Origin: Sphingomonadales bacterium
GTDB lineage: Bacteria; Pseudomonadota; Alphaproteobacteria; Sphingomonadales; Sphingomonadaceae
Length of the DNA stretch: 64,000 bases
Assembly (NCBI GenBank): GCA_025351405.1
Contig: JANXVZ010000003.1
Span: 1-64,000, forward strand
Reading direction: 5' to 3'
This document shows, piece after piece, positions 55,315 through 64,000 of this stretch. Both the position numbers and the translations under genes were made by a program. The notes under the pieces are model-generated. The model worked only from the letters and a program-made list of their open reading frames with translations, made no database searches and was not told where the DNA came from. How positions within the stretch are numbered: position 1 is the first letter of the stretch; every line of letters begins with the position of its first letter.

Positions 55315-56767
55315 GATTTCCAAGCGCAACCTCCTCCTTGCGGCCTTCACGGTCGCCGTTCCCGCCACCACCGCCGCGCAGCAGGCGATGCCGGGAATGG
55401 AGATGCCCGGCATGGCGAAGCCGGCCGCGGCGCCGGCAGCGCCACCTGTCGTCCCCCATGTCCACCACCCCGGGATGGTGATGCACACCAAAACGACGAC
55501 GCCGGACACTGCGGCGCCTGAAGCCGCGATGCCCGATATGGCGATGCCCGGCCATATGATGTCCGATCACGCCATGACCGATCATGCCATGACCGGGGCG
55601 CTCGCCCACTACACGGCGGGTCGCGAAGCATCGGGCACCAGTTGGCAGCCCGACTTCGAAAAGCACGATGGCATCCACATCATGGCGGGCGACTGGATGC
55701 TGATGGGGCATGCCATGCTCGATGTCGTCTATTCGGACCAGGCCGGACCACGCGGCGCCGGCAAGGCGTTTCTAGCCGGCATGGTCATGGGCATGGCACG
55801 CCGCGATATCGGCGATACCACCCTGCAATTCCGCGCCATGCTGTCCCCGGATCCCTTGATGGGCGCCGCCGGCTACCCCCTGTTGCTCGCTGCCGGCGAA
55901 ACCGCCGATGGCCGCACGACGCTGACCGATCGCCAGCACCCCCACGACCTGTTCATGGAGCTTTCGACATCGCTGGCCTGGCATGTGTCCGACCGTGCCA
56001 GCGTCTTTGTCTACGCCGGCCTTCCCGGCGAACCCGCCTTTGGCCCGCCGGCCTTCATGCACCGCGCCGCGATCATGGATTCACCCTCGGCGCCGATCAG
56101 TCACCATTGGCTCGATTCGACCCACATTACCTTCGGCGTCATCACCGCCGGGGTCATCCTGGGTGACGTGAAGCTCGAGGCGTCGCGCTTCAAGGGCCGG
56201 GAGCCAGACCAGCATCGCTATGATATCGAGACGCCGAAGCTCGATTCGACCGCCATCCGCCTGTCATGGAATCCCGATCCGCGGCTATCCCTGCAGGCAA
56301 GCTGGGCCGACCTTCATTCCCCCGAACAGCTTTCCCCGGACGAGAACCAGACCCGTTTTTCTGCCAGCGCCCTCGTCACCATCCCGTTCGGCACGGATGC
56401 GCGCTGGTCTTCGACGCTGGCCTGGGGCCGCAAGACCGGCCGCGAGGCCAATCATGCCAACGGGCCGGCACTCGACGCCTATGTGCTGGAATCGAGCCTG
56501 CGCTTCGATTCGCCCTGGACTGTCTATGGGCGCGCCGAACGGATCGAAACCGACGAACTGCTGCCCGCCCCGGGCGATGTCCATGGCCCGGCCTTCACGG
56601 TCGGAAAAGTCTCGCTCGGCGCCATCCGCGACGTGCCGATCACCAGCAAGACCAGGCTCGGCATCGGCATCGAAGCGTCGCGCAATTTCGTGCCGCAAGG
56701 GCTCGATGCATCCTATGGCGGGGACCGCTGGGGCGGCATGGCTTTCATCCGCCTGAAGGTCGGCTGA
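55313..56767 (+). CDS. Met/His-rich outer membrane protein, probably copper-related
   Basis: A 484-residue exported protein. A signal peptide (MISKRNLLLAAFTVAVPATTAA) is followed by a Met/His-rich segment to about residue 95 (MPGMEMPGM, HVHHPGMVMH, MPDMAMPGHMMSDHAM), a pattern that binds Cu(I). The rest (about 105-484) alternates short polar/aromatic strands and ends GGMAFIRLKVG, as expected for an outer membrane beta-barrel. It diverges from a CsoR-type repressor with the operator over its start codon, so copper induction is likely. No Shine-Dalgarno sequence is possible within the operator except by chance, so translation may be leaderless. It may bind or export copper; the exact transport role is unknown. 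Confidence 0.8.
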   Translation: MISKRNLLLAAFTVAVPATTAAQQAMPGMEMPGMAKPAAAPAAPPVVPHVHHPGMVMHTKTTTPDTAAPEAAMPDMAMPGHMMSDHAMTDHAMTGALAHYTAGREASGTSWQPDFEKHDGIHIMAGDWMLMGHAMLDVVYSDQAGPRGAGKAFLAGMVMGMARRDIGDTTLQFRAMLSPDPLMGAAGYPLLLAAGETADGRTTLTDRQHPHDLFMELSTSLAWHVSDRASVFVYAGLPGEPAFGPPAFMHRAAIMDSPSAPISHHWLDSTHITFGVITAGVILGDVKLEASRFKGREPDQHRYDIETPKLDSTAIRLSWNPDPRLSLQASWADLHSPEQLSPDENQTRFSASALVTIPFGTDARWSSTLAWGRKTGREANHANGPALDAYVLESSLRFDSPWTVYGRAERIETDELLPAPGDVHGPAFTVGKVSLGAIRDVPITSKTRLGIGIEASRNFVPQGLDASYGGDRWGGMAFIRLKVG

Positions 56768-56775
56768 GGCTTTAT

Positions 56776-56790
56776 GTTCTTGTTACGTTC
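56776..56790 (+). promoter_or_regulatory. LexA (SOS) box, GTTC-N7-GTTC
   Basis: GTTC TTGTTAC GTTC matches the alphaproteobacterial LexA site exactly and extends as an 11-base-period direct repeat (GTTCTTGT twice). It ends 24 bases before the radical SAM start codon and overlaps a possible -35 (TTGTTA, 56780-56785). Confidence 0.7.
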
Positions 56791-56814
56791 TTGTCTGGCT
56801 GTTACCGTGCGTCA

Positions 56815-57888
56815 ATGTCCGTCCGGCCGCCCATCGCTGGCAGAGGTGCCCCCGCCAACCCGTTGAGCACGCGCTTCGACGACCACGCCCGCATCGATGA
56901 CGGTGATTGGCTCGATGACCAGCAGGGCATCGACGGCGCTCCCCCCAAGCTGCGCACCCAGGTCACCGTCGAGCGACCGCGGACCGTCATCACCCGCAAC
57001 ACCTCGCCCGATATCCCCTTCGATCGCTCGATCAACGCCTATCGCGGTTGCGAACATGGGTGCGTCTATTGCTTCGCCAGGCCCAGCCACGCCTATCTCA
57101 ACCTGTCGCCGGGGCTGGATTTCGAATCGAAGCTGTATGCCAAGCCCGATGCACCGGCCTTGCTGCGGAAGGAATTGTCGAGGCGCGGCTATGAATGCCG
57201 CCCCATCGCACTCGGCACCAACACCGATCCCTACCAGCCGATCGAGGCGACGTGGAAGATCACCCGCGGGCTTTTGGAAGTGCTCGGCGAATTTCGTCAC
57301 CCGGTGACGATCACCACCAAGTCGAACCGCGTCACCCGCGATATCGACCTGCTGGCGCCCATGGCCGCCGACGGCCTTGCCGCGGTCGCCATTTCGGTGA
57401 CCAGCCTCGACCCGGCGACGGCGCGCACGCTCGAACCGCGGGCGCCCGCACCGCACCGCCGTCTCGATGCCATTCGCCAGCTATCCGCAGCGGGCATCCC
57501 GGTGTGGATCTCGGTCTCTCCCGTCATCCCCGCGATTACCGACCATGAGATCGAAGCCATCGTTGCCGCCGGTGCCGAGGCGGGCGCCACCGGCGCCTTC
57601 TCGCTCCCCGTCCGGCTGCCCCACGAAGTTGCCCCGCTGTTCCGCGACTGGCTGGCGGCGCACCACCCTTATCGGGCGGCGCGCGTCATGCACCATATCA
57701 GCGAAATGCGGGGCGGCCGCGACAACGACCCGCGGTTCTTTGGCCGTTTCCAGGCCCAGGGCGCATTTGGCGCGCTGATGCGAACGCGCTTTGCCAAGGC
57801 GGTGGCGAAACATGGCCTCGACACCGCGCGCTTCGTGCTGAATTGCGACCTGTTCGCGGTGCCGAGCCGGCAACTGGCGCTGTTCTGA
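56815..57888 (+). CDS. Radical SAM protein of the PA0069/SplB-like family
   Basis: A 357-residue radical SAM enzyme. The cluster motif CEHGCVYCFAR (CxxxCxxC) binds the 4Fe-4S centre, and nearby PIALGTNTDPYQPIE and TITTKSNRVTRDI are typical of the group annotated PA0069 or DNA-repair-photolyase-like (COG1533). The reaction is unproven for this family. ATG 56815 follows a LexA box, and no clear Shine-Dalgarno sequence is present in the 47-base gap, so the message may be leaderless. SOS control would fit a DNA-damage role. The gene converges on the acyl-CoA synthetase with a 13-base gap. Confidence 0.85.
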   Translation: MSVRPPIAGRGAPANPLSTRFDDHARIDDGDWLDDQQGIDGAPPKLRTQVTVERPRTVITRNTSPDIPFDRSINAYRGCEHGCVYCFARPSHAYLNLSPGLDFESKLYAKPDAPALLRKELSRRGYECRPIALGTNTDPYQPIEATWKITRGLLEVLGEFRHPVTITTKSNRVTRDIDLLAPMAADGLAAVAISVTSLDPATARTLEPRAPAPHRRLDAIRQLSAAGIPVWISVSPVIPAITDHEIEAIVAAGAEAGATGAFSLPVRLPHEVAPLFRDWLAAHHPYRAARVMHHISEMRGGRDNDPRFFGRFQAQGAFGALMRTRFAKAVAKHGLDTARFVLNCDLFAVPSRQLALF

Positions 57889-57901
57889 AACGCCGCCTGC
57901 C

Positions 57902-59530
57902 TTACGCCGTCGGCAGCTTGTAGTCCTTGTAGCGCGCCCGCAATTCGGTCTTGAGCAATTTGCCGGTGGCGGTGTGCGGCAGATCATCGACCACCAGCAC
58001 GTCATCGGGCGTCCACCATTTGGCGATCTTGCCATCCAGATAGGCCAGGACGCTTTCTTTCGATACACTTGCGCCATCTTTCTGGCGAACCAGCAGAAGT
58101 GGCCTTTCATCCCATTTCGGGTGGGCGATGCCGATGACGGCAGCTTCGGCGACGCCCGGCGCACCGACTGCGGCGTTTTCCAGTTCGATCGACGAAATCC
58201 ATTCGCCGCCCGACTTGATCACATCCTTCGACCGGTCGACGATCTGCATATAGCCGTTGGGGTCGATCGTTGCGACATCGCCGGTATCGAACCAGCCGTC
58301 GCGGTCGAGCACGTCGCCGCCGTCGCCCTTGAAATAGCGCGACACGATCCACGGCCCGCGAACCAGCAACCGGCCGAACGCCTTGCCGTCGCGGGGCAAT
58401 TCGGCGTGGTCCTCGCCGACAATCTTCATTTCGACGCCGAACACGGCTCGGCCCTGCTTCAACTGGTGGTCGATGCGCTCTGCCTCATCCATCGCCGACA
58501 CCCGGGGGCACAGCGTCCCCAATGTGCCGAGCGGCGACATCTCGGTCATGCCCCACAGATGGCTGACGGTGACGCCATAGTCGCGCTGGAACGCCTCCAC
58601 CATGAAACGCGGCACTGCCGACCCGCCGATGGCGACACGCTTGAGCAAGCCGAGGTTACCACCTGATTTTTCGAGATATTGCAGTACCGACAACCACACG
58701 GTCGGCACCGCCAGCGACAGGGTGACGCCCTCATCGATGATCAGCTTGTGCAATGTGGGGGCATCGAAATTGCCGCCATTGAGCACCAGCTTGGCACCGG
58801 TCAGCGCCGCGACATAGGGGATCGCCCAGGCGTTGGCATGGAACATCGGCGCGATCGGCAACACCGAGGTGTTTACGCCCATGGCGAAGCAATCGCCCGA
58901 AGCCGCTGTCATCGCATGCAAAACATTGGAACGGTGGCTGTAGAGCACGCCCTTTGGGTTGCCGGTCGTGCCGCTGGTGTAACATAACCCGGCGGGGGAA
59001 TTTTCATCGATGACCGCCCAGGCGTGATCGGGATCGCCGGCCGCGACAAGATCCTCGTAGCACAGCAGGTCGAGCGACGAATTCGCCGGCATATGGGCGC
59101 GATCGGTGAGCAGGATATAGTGCTCGATCGTCGTCAGTTCGGGCGCCAGCTTTTCGACCATGGCGAGGAAACTCAGGTCAAAAGCCAGGATGCGATCCTC
59201 GGCGTGGTTGGCGATATAGGCGATCTGTTCGTGGAACAGCCGGGGGTTGATGGTGTGCGCGACAGCGCCGACGCCGGAAATCGCATACCAGCTCTCGACA
59301 TGGCGATGGGTATTCCACGCCAATGTCGCCACCCGGTCGCCGTGCCTGATGCCCAGCGTCTCCAGCGCGCTGCCAAAGCGGTGGGCGCGGTCGGCGATGG
59401 TGCGCCAGTTGCTGCGCACGGTGCCGCCCTCCACCGCCAGCGCCACCACTTCGCGGTCGCCATGATTGGTGCGCGCATGCTCGATCAGTCTGGAGACCAG
59501 CAGTGGCCAATCCTGCATCGCACCGATCAC
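57902..59530 (-). CDS. Fatty-acyl-CoA synthetase (AMP-binding enzyme)
   Basis: A 542-residue ANL-superfamily ligase that activates a carboxylic acid to its CoA thioester via an acyl-adenylate. Motifs are [19 protein letters not shown] (P-loop), [29 protein letters not shown] and the C-terminal TATGKLL containing the catalytic lysine. The sequence resembles medium/long-chain fatty acid enzymes, but chain length cannot be fixed. GTG 59530 is favoured because GGGGAG lies six bases upstream; ATG 59518 is the alternative. Its divergent partner is the small SOS-boxed gene, and the LexA box lies 61 bases from this start, so incidental SOS influence is possible. Confidence 0.92.
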   Translation of the reverse strand: MIGAMQDWPLLVSRLIEHARTNHGDREVVALAVEGGTVRSNWRTIADRAHRFGSALETLGIRHGDRVATLAWNTHRHVESWYAISGVGAVAHTINPRLFHEQIAYIANHAEDRILAFDLSFLAMVEKLAPELTTIEHYILLTDRAHMPANSSLDLLCYEDLVAAGDPDHAWAVIDENSPAGLCYTSGTTGNPKGVLYSHRSNVLHAMTAASGDCFAMGVNTSVLPIAPMFHANAWAIPYVAALTGAKLVLNGGNFDAPTLHKLIIDEGVTLSLAVPTVWLSVLQYLEKSGGNLGLLKRVAIGGSAVPRFMVEAFQRDYGVTVSHLWGMTEMSPLGTLGTLCPRVSAMDEAERIDHQLKQGRAVFGVEMKIVGEDHAELPRDGKAFGRLLVRGPWIVSRYFKGDGGDVLDRDGWFDTGDVATIDPNGYMQIVDRSKDVIKSGGEWISSIELENAAVGAPGVAEAAVIGIAHPKWDERPLLLVRQKDGASVSKESVLAYLDGKIAKWWTPDDVLVVDDLPHTATGKLLKTELRARYKDYKLPTA

Positions 59531-59580
59531 GTCATTCTCCCCGTTGGTCTTGCCTGCATCGTTACGCGTCCTCGACGGAC

Positions 59581-59610
59581 TTGACACCGTGAACAAAACA
59601 GGAACATTAT
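59581..59610 (+). promoter_or_regulatory. SOS promoter: LexA box between -35 and -10
   Basis: TTGACA (59581-59586, perfect -35) and CATTAT (59605-59610, 4 of 6 for -10) are 18 bases apart. GAAC-AAAACAG-GAAC (59591-59605), the reverse-strand form of the LexA box, fills the spacer. Transcription would start near 59617, 19 bases before the small gene at 59636, which has its own ribosome site. Confidence 0.75.
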
Positions 59611-59635
59611 GCACGTCCAACAGGGGATACCAGCC

Positions 59636-59815
59636 ATGACGCTGCTTCAGACCGCGCTTACCATGATTGCCTTTGCCGCCACCTATGCGGTGATCCTTGC
59701 CATGATCGGCGATGCGATGCCCGCATTGACCCGGGCATTGTTCAGCCGCCAGGCGCCGGACCGCTATGCGGCGGGGGGCAGGACCAGCGTCTCGCGCCGT
59801 TTCAGCCGGGCATAG
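59636..59815 (+). CDS. Small putative SOS-induced membrane protein (59 aa)
   Basis: A 59-residue protein not assigned to any family. Residues about 5-25 (QTALTMIAFAATYAVILAMIG) form one hydrophobic helix. The rest is short and basic (R-rich end, SVSRRFSRA), predicting a small inner-membrane protein with a cytoplasmic C-terminus. ATG 59636 has AGGGGA eight bases upstream; an upstream ATG at 59609 would overlap the -10 region. The promoter is a consensus -35/-10 pair with a LexA box in the spacer. By analogy with Caulobacter SidA, a tiny SOS-induced inner-membrane division inhibitor, it may delay division after DNA damage. Its last 52 bases overlap the 3' end of pssA on the other strand. Confidence 0.65.
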   Translation: MTLLQTALTMIAFAATYAVILAMIGDAMPALTRALFSRQAPDRYAAGGRTSVSRRFSRA

Positions 59816-60627
59816 CTGCGCATCGCGAACGGGATGGCGACGGCATAGGCGATGCTGAGCAGGGTCAGCGTCATCCAGGGGGCGGAAAACAGCGAGCCGG
59901 CGAACAGTCCGACGCCGACCAGCGCCGGCAACCGCCACGATGGTCGCAGCCGCACCGATCCCCAGCTATAGGTCGGGATGCTCGATGCCATCAGGAATGC
60001 GACGACCGGGACGACAATAGCCACCAGTGTATAGCGCACGCGCAGGTCGTCGAGGATGACGGGCTCGAGCCAGAAGCTGAGGAACAACGGGCTGAGGGTG
60101 AGCCCGGCCCCCACCGGCGCCGGAATACCGGTCAGATACCCTGCCCGCTTGTGTGGCTGGTCGGACTCATCCAAGCGCGAATTGAAACGCGCCAGCCGCA
60201 GCGCACAGGTCACGGCATGCGCCAGCGCGATGACCCAGCCGATGCCGGGCAGGTATTTCAGCGACCACAAATACACGATGAGAGCCGGCGCCACCCCGAA
60301 CGCGGTCAGATCGGAGAGCGAATCAAGCTCGGCACCGAAGCGACTGCTGCCCTTCAGCAACCGCGCGATGCGGCCATCGATACCATCGAGGACGCCCGCC
60401 ACGATGATCGACGCGACCGCCTTTTCCCATTCGCCGCCAATGGCAAAGCGCACGCCGGTCAGCCCGAAACACAGCGCCAGCACGGTGACGGCATTGGGAA
60501 TAAGGGCCCGCAACGGGATCGCGGCACGGCGACTCCGGCGCCGCTCCTGCCGGCTCGGCGGGCGATGGGGTGGATAGTCGGCGCCATGACCCTCCGCAGG
60601 CGAAACCACCGGCGGCGTATCGGTCAC
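59764..60627 (-). CDS. pssA: CDP-diacylglycerol-serine O-phosphatidyltransferase
   Basis: A 287-residue membrane enzyme that makes phosphatidylserine from CDP-diacylglycerol and serine, the first step to phosphatidylethanolamine. The CDP-alcohol phosphotransferase signature [19 protein letters not shown] plus SLSD gives the invariant Asp/Gly/Arg pattern, and about eight hydrophobic segments follow. The start overlaps the psd stop (ATGA), pairing synthesis with decarboxylation. Its 3' end overlaps the small SOS gene on the opposite strand. Confidence 0.94.
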   Translation of the reverse strand: MTDTPPVVSPAEGHGADYPPHRPPSRQERRRSRRAAIPLRALIPNAVTVLALCFGLTGVRFAIGGEWEKAVASIIVAGVLDGIDGRIARLLKGSSRFGAELDSLSDLTAFGVAPALIVYLWSLKYLPGIGWVIALAHAVTCALRLARFNSRLDESDQPHKRAGYLTGIPAPVGAGLTLSPLFLSFWLEPVILDDLRVRYTLVAIVVPVVAFLMASSIPTYSWGSVRLRPSWRLPALVGVGLFAGSLFSAPWMTLTLLSIAYAVAIPFAMRSYARLKRRETLVLPPAA

Positions 60628-61391
60628 TGTGCCGTCCCGACCAGCATCGCACTACCGCCGACACGGGCGAGGATAGTCTCGCCGGCCGTGGCGCGCTGGC
60701 CGACGACGACCGCCGGCACGTAACCCGCGGGCAGCCAGACATCGACGCGACTGCCAAAACGGATCAGCCCGATACGCTCCCCGACCGTCAGGCGCGCGCC
60801 GACTTCGACAAAGCGCATGATGCGCCGCGCCACCAGGCCGGCAATCTGGGTAAACGCCACGCGGGTTCCATCGGCGGCCTCGACGATGAAATACTGCCGT
60901 TCATTGTCGTCGCTGGCCTTGTCGAGGTCGGCGTTGAGGAATTTGCCGGGCACATAGACGACACGCGTTACCGTACCGGCGATCGGCGTGCGGTTGATGT
61001 GGACATCGAATACGCTCATGAACACCGAAATACGCATGCACGGACCCGGCGGCAGGCCCCCTTCGCCCGCAAGCTGCCGTGGCGGCTCGGCGTTGGTGAT
61101 AAGGCTGACGAGCCCATCGGCCGGTGACACCAGCATCCCTTCGCCAAGCACCGTCACCCGGACCGGATCGCGGAAGAAGGCGATGATCCAGACGGTCAGC
61201 CCGACAAGCAGCCAAGCCAGCGTCGTCAGGTGAAAGATGAAGCCGGTGACCAGCACCGCGACCCCGGCGATGCCGGCAAACTTGCGGCCTTCGGGGTGCA
61301 TCGGCGGCATTTTGTATCGCGCCGATTCGCCGGGAACGACAGGAAGCGGCCGTTCAGGAACGGTTTCGAATTCGGTGGGGAGTTCACTCAT
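60624..61391 (-). CDS. psd: Phosphatidylserine decarboxylase proenzyme
   Basis: A 255-residue short-type Psd, membrane associated, which converts phosphatidylserine to phosphatidylethanolamine. The N-terminal half has two hydrophobic segments (residues about 38-72) and FFRDPVR. The self-cleavage site is the Gly-Ser in [12 protein letters not shown], which generates the pyruvoyl group. I use ATG 61391 ([13 protein letters not shown]), while a start at 61445 would add 18 residues. It is the upstream member of the psd-pssA operon and diverges from the LOG-family gene across 70 bases. Confidence 0.92.
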   Translation of the reverse strand: MSELPTEFETVPERPLPVVPGESARYKMPPMHPEGRKFAGIAGVAVLVTGFIFHLTTLAWLLVGLTVWIIAFFRDPVRVTVLGEGMLVSPADGLVSLITNAEPPRQLAGEGGLPPGPCMRISVFMSVFDVHINRTPIAGTVTRVVYVPGKFLNADLDKASDDNERQYFIVEAADGTRVAFTQIAGLVARRIMRFVEVGARLTVGERIGLIRFGSRVDVWLPAGYVPAVVVGQRATAGETILARVGGSAMLVGTAQ

Positions 61392-61461
61392 CCGCAGTGC
61401 TTTAGCGGGGTAGGACGCGGGCGGCAATGACAGCGCTGCCGGCATCGGCTAACGCCGCGTG

Positions 61462-62001
61462 ATGATAAAGACCCTGTGCCTGTTCTGCGGCTCCCGCGCC
61501 GGCAGCGACCCCGCCCATGCCGCCACCGCCACCGCGCTCGGCACCCTGCTCGGCCAGACCGGCGTCACCCTTGTCTATGGCGGCGGTGGTATCGGCTTGA
61601 TGGGCCTTGCCGCGCGCGCCGCGCTGGCGGCCGGTGGCCGGGTCATCGGCATCATCCCGCGCCAGTTGATGACCGCCGAAATCGCGCAAACCGGGCTCAG
61701 CGAGATGCACGTCACCGAGACCCTGCATGAACGCAAGGCATTGATGCACAGTCTTTCCGACGCGCTGATTGCCCTGCCCGGCAGCATCGGCACCCTCGAC
61801 GAGCTGCTGGAATCGATGACCTGGCGTGAACTGGGCATCCATGACAAACCGATCTGGCTGTTGGGCGACAACGCCTATTGGGCGCCGTTCACCGCACTGA
61901 TGCGCCACCTCGATGCCCAGGGATTTGCGCCGCCCGATCTTGGCCGCCTGACCGAAACGCTGCCCGATATGGCGGCATTGCAGGCCAGGCTCGCCCATTA
62001 A
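61462..62001 (+). CDS. LOG-family Rossmann protein (TIGR00730 type)
   Basis: A 179-residue protein of the lysine-decarboxylase-like/LOG family, whose members include cytokinin riboside 5'-monophosphate phosphoribohydrolases. It has LCLFCGSRAGSDPA at the N-terminus, VYGGGGIGLMG as nucleotide-binding loop and ALPGSIGTLDELLE, where the usual PGGxGT is PGSIGT. The Gly-to-Ser change is conservative in size, so activity is likely kept. A GTG one codon before ATG 61462 is an alternative start. The in vivo substrate in this organism is unknown. Confidence 0.85.
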   Translation: MIKTLCLFCGSRAGSDPAHAATATALGTLLGQTGVTLVYGGGGIGLMGLAARAALAAGGRVIGIIPRQLMTAEIAQTGLSEMHVTETLHERKALMHSLSDALIALPGSIGTLDELLESMTWRELGIHDKPIWLLGDNAYWAPFTALMRHLDAQGFAPPDLGRLTETLPDMAALQARLAH

Positions 62002-62077
62002 CCGGGCGCGACATTCTTGACCCCCGCGCCGCCCTGCCCCTAGACGGGGCGAAATCGATTTTCGAGACGAGGACAAG

Positions 62078-63313
62078 ATGGCAAAAATCAAGGTCGAGAA
62101 CCCCGTCGTCGAACTCGACGGCGACGAAATGACCCGGATCATCTGGCAATGGATCCGCGAACAGCTCATCCTCCCCTATCTCGACATCGACCTCAGATAT
62201 TTCGACCTCGGCATGGAAAGCCGCGACGAGACCGACGACAAGATCACGGTGCAGTCGGCCAATGCGATCAAGGAGTTCGGCGTCGGGGTGAAGTGCGCCA
62301 CAATCACGCCGGACGAAGCCCGGGTGAAGGAATTCGGCCTCAAGCGTATGTGGAAATCGCCCAACGGCACCATCCGCAACATCCTGGGCGGGGTCGTCTT
62401 TCGCGAACCCATCGTCATTTCAACCATCCCGCGCCTCATCCCGGGCTGGACCGACCCGATCGTCATCGGTCGCCACGCCTTTGGTGACCAGTACCGCGCC
62501 ACCGATTTCCTCGTTCCCGGTCCCGGCAAGCTCATCATGAAATGGGTGTCGGAAACCGGCGACGAGACCATCGAGCATGAGGTGTTCGACTATCCGTCGT
62601 CGGGCGTCGCCATGGGCATGTACAACCTTGACGATTCGATCCGCGATTTTGCGCGCGCCTGCCTCAACTACGGCCTGTTGCGCCAATGGCCGGTCTATCT
62701 GTCGACCAAGAACACCATCCTGAAAGCCTATGACGGGCGCTTCAAGGACCTGTTTCAGGAGATGTATGATAACGAATTCAAGGCACAATACCGCAAACTT
62801 GGTATAGTGTATGAACACCGGCTGATCGATGACCTCGTTGCCAGCGCGCTGAAATGGTCCGGCAAGTTCATCTGGGCCTGCAAGAATTACGACGGCGATG
62901 TGCAGTCCGACATGGTCGCGCAGGGCTTTGGCTCGCTGGGGCTGATGACCTCCATCCTGCTGACGCCCGATGGCAAGACCGTCGAAGCCGAAGCTGCCCA
63001 TGGCACCGTGACGCGCCATTTCCGCATGCACCAGGAAGGCAAGCCGACCAGCACCAACCCGATCGCCTCGATTTTCGCATGGACAGGCGGCCTCAAGCAT
63101 CGCGGCAAGCTCGACAATACCCCTGCCGTGACCGAATTCGCCGAAACACTCGAGCGCGTCTGCATCGAAACGGTGGAACAAGGCGCCATGACCAAGGATC
63201 TTGCCCTGCTCGTCGGCCCCGATCAGGCGTGGATGACCACCGAACAATTCTTCGAGGCGGTGCGCGCTAACCTCGACAAGGCCATCTCGATGGGCGCCAT
63301 CAAGACGCGGTAA
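62078..63313 (+). CDS. icd: NADP-dependent isocitrate dehydrogenase
   Basis: A 411-residue enzyme of the eukaryote-like (type II) isocitrate dehydrogenase class, converting isocitrate to 2-oxoglutarate in the TCA cycle and making NADPH. Motifs are [12 protein letters not shown] at the N-terminus, [12 protein letters not shown] for isocitrate binding, [13 protein letters not shown] and [12 protein letters not shown] with [15 protein letters not shown] 62078 follows GAGGACAAG. It stands alone after a 76-base gap and overlaps the next, convergent gene by 14 bases. Confidence 0.96.
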   Translation: MAKIKVENPVVELDGDEMTRIIWQWIREQLILPYLDIDLRYFDLGMESRDETDDKITVQSANAIKEFGVGVKCATITPDEARVKEFGLKRMWKSPNGTIRNILGGVVFREPIVISTIPRLIPGWTDPIVIGRHAFGDQYRATDFLVPGPGKLIMKWVSETGDETIEHEVFDYPSSGVAMGMYNLDDSIRDFARACLNYGLLRQWPVYLSTKNTILKAYDGRFKDLFQEMYDNEFKAQYRKLGIVYEHRLIDDLVASALKWSGKFIWACKNYDGDVQSDMVAQGFGSLGLMTSILLTPDGKTVEAEAAHGTVTRHFRMHQEGKPTSTNPIASIFAWTGGLKHRGKLDNTPAVTEFAETLERVCIETVEQGAMTKDLALLVGPDQAWMTTEQFFEAVRANLDKAISMGAIKTR

Positions 63314-63686
63314 CAGCCTGCGCGGTTGCCCGGTGCCCCGGGGCGGGCAGGGACCTGGCGTGCCAGTCGTTGCTGCCAAGGCTGAAGCTCGCCAGCGTCC
63401 AGCCGGCAAGCGTCAACACGATGAACAGCGCCAGCAGGCGGCTGCCCGGCAGGCCGTCGGCTGGCGTCGGCTGGCGGCTTGCCGTGGACAGCCGGGCGAG
63501 GCTGCGCACCAGGCCCGGATTGCCGCCGGTGCCGATCCCGGACAGGGGGCGGCGGTTTTGTTGTCCGGCTTTCGGGCCGACAGGTGGGGCTGCCGCGATT
63601 GCCGGCGGTGCAAAGACGCGGGCAGTGCGGCGCGCCGGCATATCATCGGGCTCGGAAACGAACATGTCGGGGGTCGTCTGACGCAT
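63300..63686 (-). CDS. Small single-pass membrane protein of unknown function
   Basis: A protein of about 128 residues that I do not recognise. The N-terminal two thirds are hydrophilic and Pro/Arg-rich ([30 protein letters not shown]). One hydrophobic helix ([21 protein letters not shown]) lies near residues 85-105, followed by a short tail of about 22 residues, so it is probably a single-pass membrane protein. ATG 63686 has AAAGG eight bases upstream; a start at 63701 is possible. Base composition matches its neighbours. It converges on icd with a 14-base overlap. Confidence 0.55.
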   Translation of the reverse strand: MRQTTPDMFVSEPDDMPARRTARVFAPPAIAAAPPVGPKAGQQNRRPLSGIGTGGNPGLVRSLARLSTASRQPTPADGLPGSRLLALFIVLTLAGWTLASFSLGSNDWHARSLPAPGHRATAQAVTAS

Positions 63687-63839
63687 GGCGCAGCCTTTCA
63701 TTCCGTCGACCCGGCCCGATTACTGCGCCTTAACCATAATATTTCTAAGCCGAAACGGGTCCATTCCGGCAGTTTCGCGACCCTCGACAGCCTGTGAACG
63801 CGGGGGCAGAGTGCCGCCATCCAAAGGGGAAATGCCACC

Positions 63840-64000
63840 ATGAATCGCCGCCAGTTCGCCGTGTCCACCAGCGTCGCTGCCCTGTCCGTCGCCCTGCCCG
63901 CCCGCCTGCGCGCCGCCGACAGCGAAGACACCCTGCTCGTCACATTGCTGGACGCGTTCTTCTATGAAAACGTCGATGAAAACCCCGAAGCTGCGACCGG
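63840..64000 (+). CDS. DUF885-like exported protein, Tat signal (partial)
   Basis: Only the first 53 codons lie inside the window. The protein begins MNRRQFAVSTSVAALSVALP, a twin-arginine signal (RRQF then a hydrophobic stretch, cleavage near LRA-AD). The mature start LVTLLDAFFYENVDENPEAAT resembles the opening of DUF885 proteins, which are carboxypeptidase-like. ATG 63840 has AAGGGGA about eight bases upstream. The assignment depends on the rest of the gene. Confidence 0.55.
   Translation, partial: MNRRQFAVSTSVAALSVALPARLRAADSEDTLLVTLLDAFFYENVDENPEAAT

Noticed and set aside
59609-59635. Upstream ATG at 59609 as the start of the small SOS gene
   Set aside because: It would overlap the -10 element and precede the expected transcription start; the ATG at 59636 has a proper ribosome site.
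61462-62001. LOG-family protein as inactive because PGGxGT reads PGSIGT
   Set aside because: A single Gly-to-Ser change in an otherwise intact motif is weak evidence of lost activity.

Overview
The window is dense, high-GC bacterial chromosome with many overlapping ATGA/GTGA gene junctions. It most resembles an alphaproteobacterium, probably Sphingomonadales. That placement is an inference from three things: two LexA-type sites of the alphaproteobacterial form GTTC-N7-GTTC, the paired pssA/psd genes, and a type VI secretion locus built like the Agrobacterium one (two tssC genes, PpkA/PppA/FHA control, no recognisable tssJ). I saw no tRNA, rRNA, IS element, integrase or CRISPR array.

Layout. 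(1) 177-6101: a thiolase, then sulfate activation as cysD-cysNC-cysQ (one operon, each junction overlapping), then a convergent alpha/beta hydrolase. (2) 6257-22263: a five-gene two-partner-secretion region on the plus strand. It holds an FhaC/ShlB-type outer membrane transporter, a 3402-residue filamentous-haemagglutinin-like exoprotein, an exported CHAT-domain caspase-like protease and a CPBP intramembrane protease, all coupled by overlapping codons. An M23 peptidase faces it. (3) 23869-52548: a complete type VI secretion (T6SS) locus of about 28.7 kb. The phosphatase PppA and kinase PpkA are on plus. An FHA protein (TagH) is on minus. An OmpA-domain protein and a protein-methyltransferase-like gene are on plus. 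A long minus-strand array then reads tssA-tssB-tssC-tssC2-tssE-tssF-tssG-clpV-hcp-vgrG-(unknown)-tagH2-tssK-tssL-tssM, and a PAAR spike gene diverges from tssA. (4) 52561-64000: mixed housekeeping and stress genes. These are a half MFS transporter (decayed), a YqjM-type ene-reductase, moaB, a CsoR-type copper regulator divergent from a Met/His-rich outer membrane protein, an SOS-boxed radical SAM protein, an acyl-CoA synthetase, an SOS-boxed 59-residue membrane protein, pssA-psd, a LOG-family protein, icd, a small membrane protein and the start of a Tat-exported DUF885-like protein.

How the parts work together. The T6SS carries its own post-translational switch. Kinase PpkA and scaffold TssL share a near-identical N-terminal threonine motif (A-E-R-T-[IV]-[IF]-x-P), and two FHA-domain proteins could read the phosphothreonine. 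TssL has an extra OmpA peptidoglycan-binding domain, which may compensate for the absence of TssJ. The TPS region pairs a giant exoprotein with two or three proteases that could mature it. The two LexA boxes, one sitting exactly between a -35 and -10, suggest that a radical SAM enzyme and a tiny inner-membrane protein are DNA-damage induced. The tiny protein is the best candidate here for an undescribed function.
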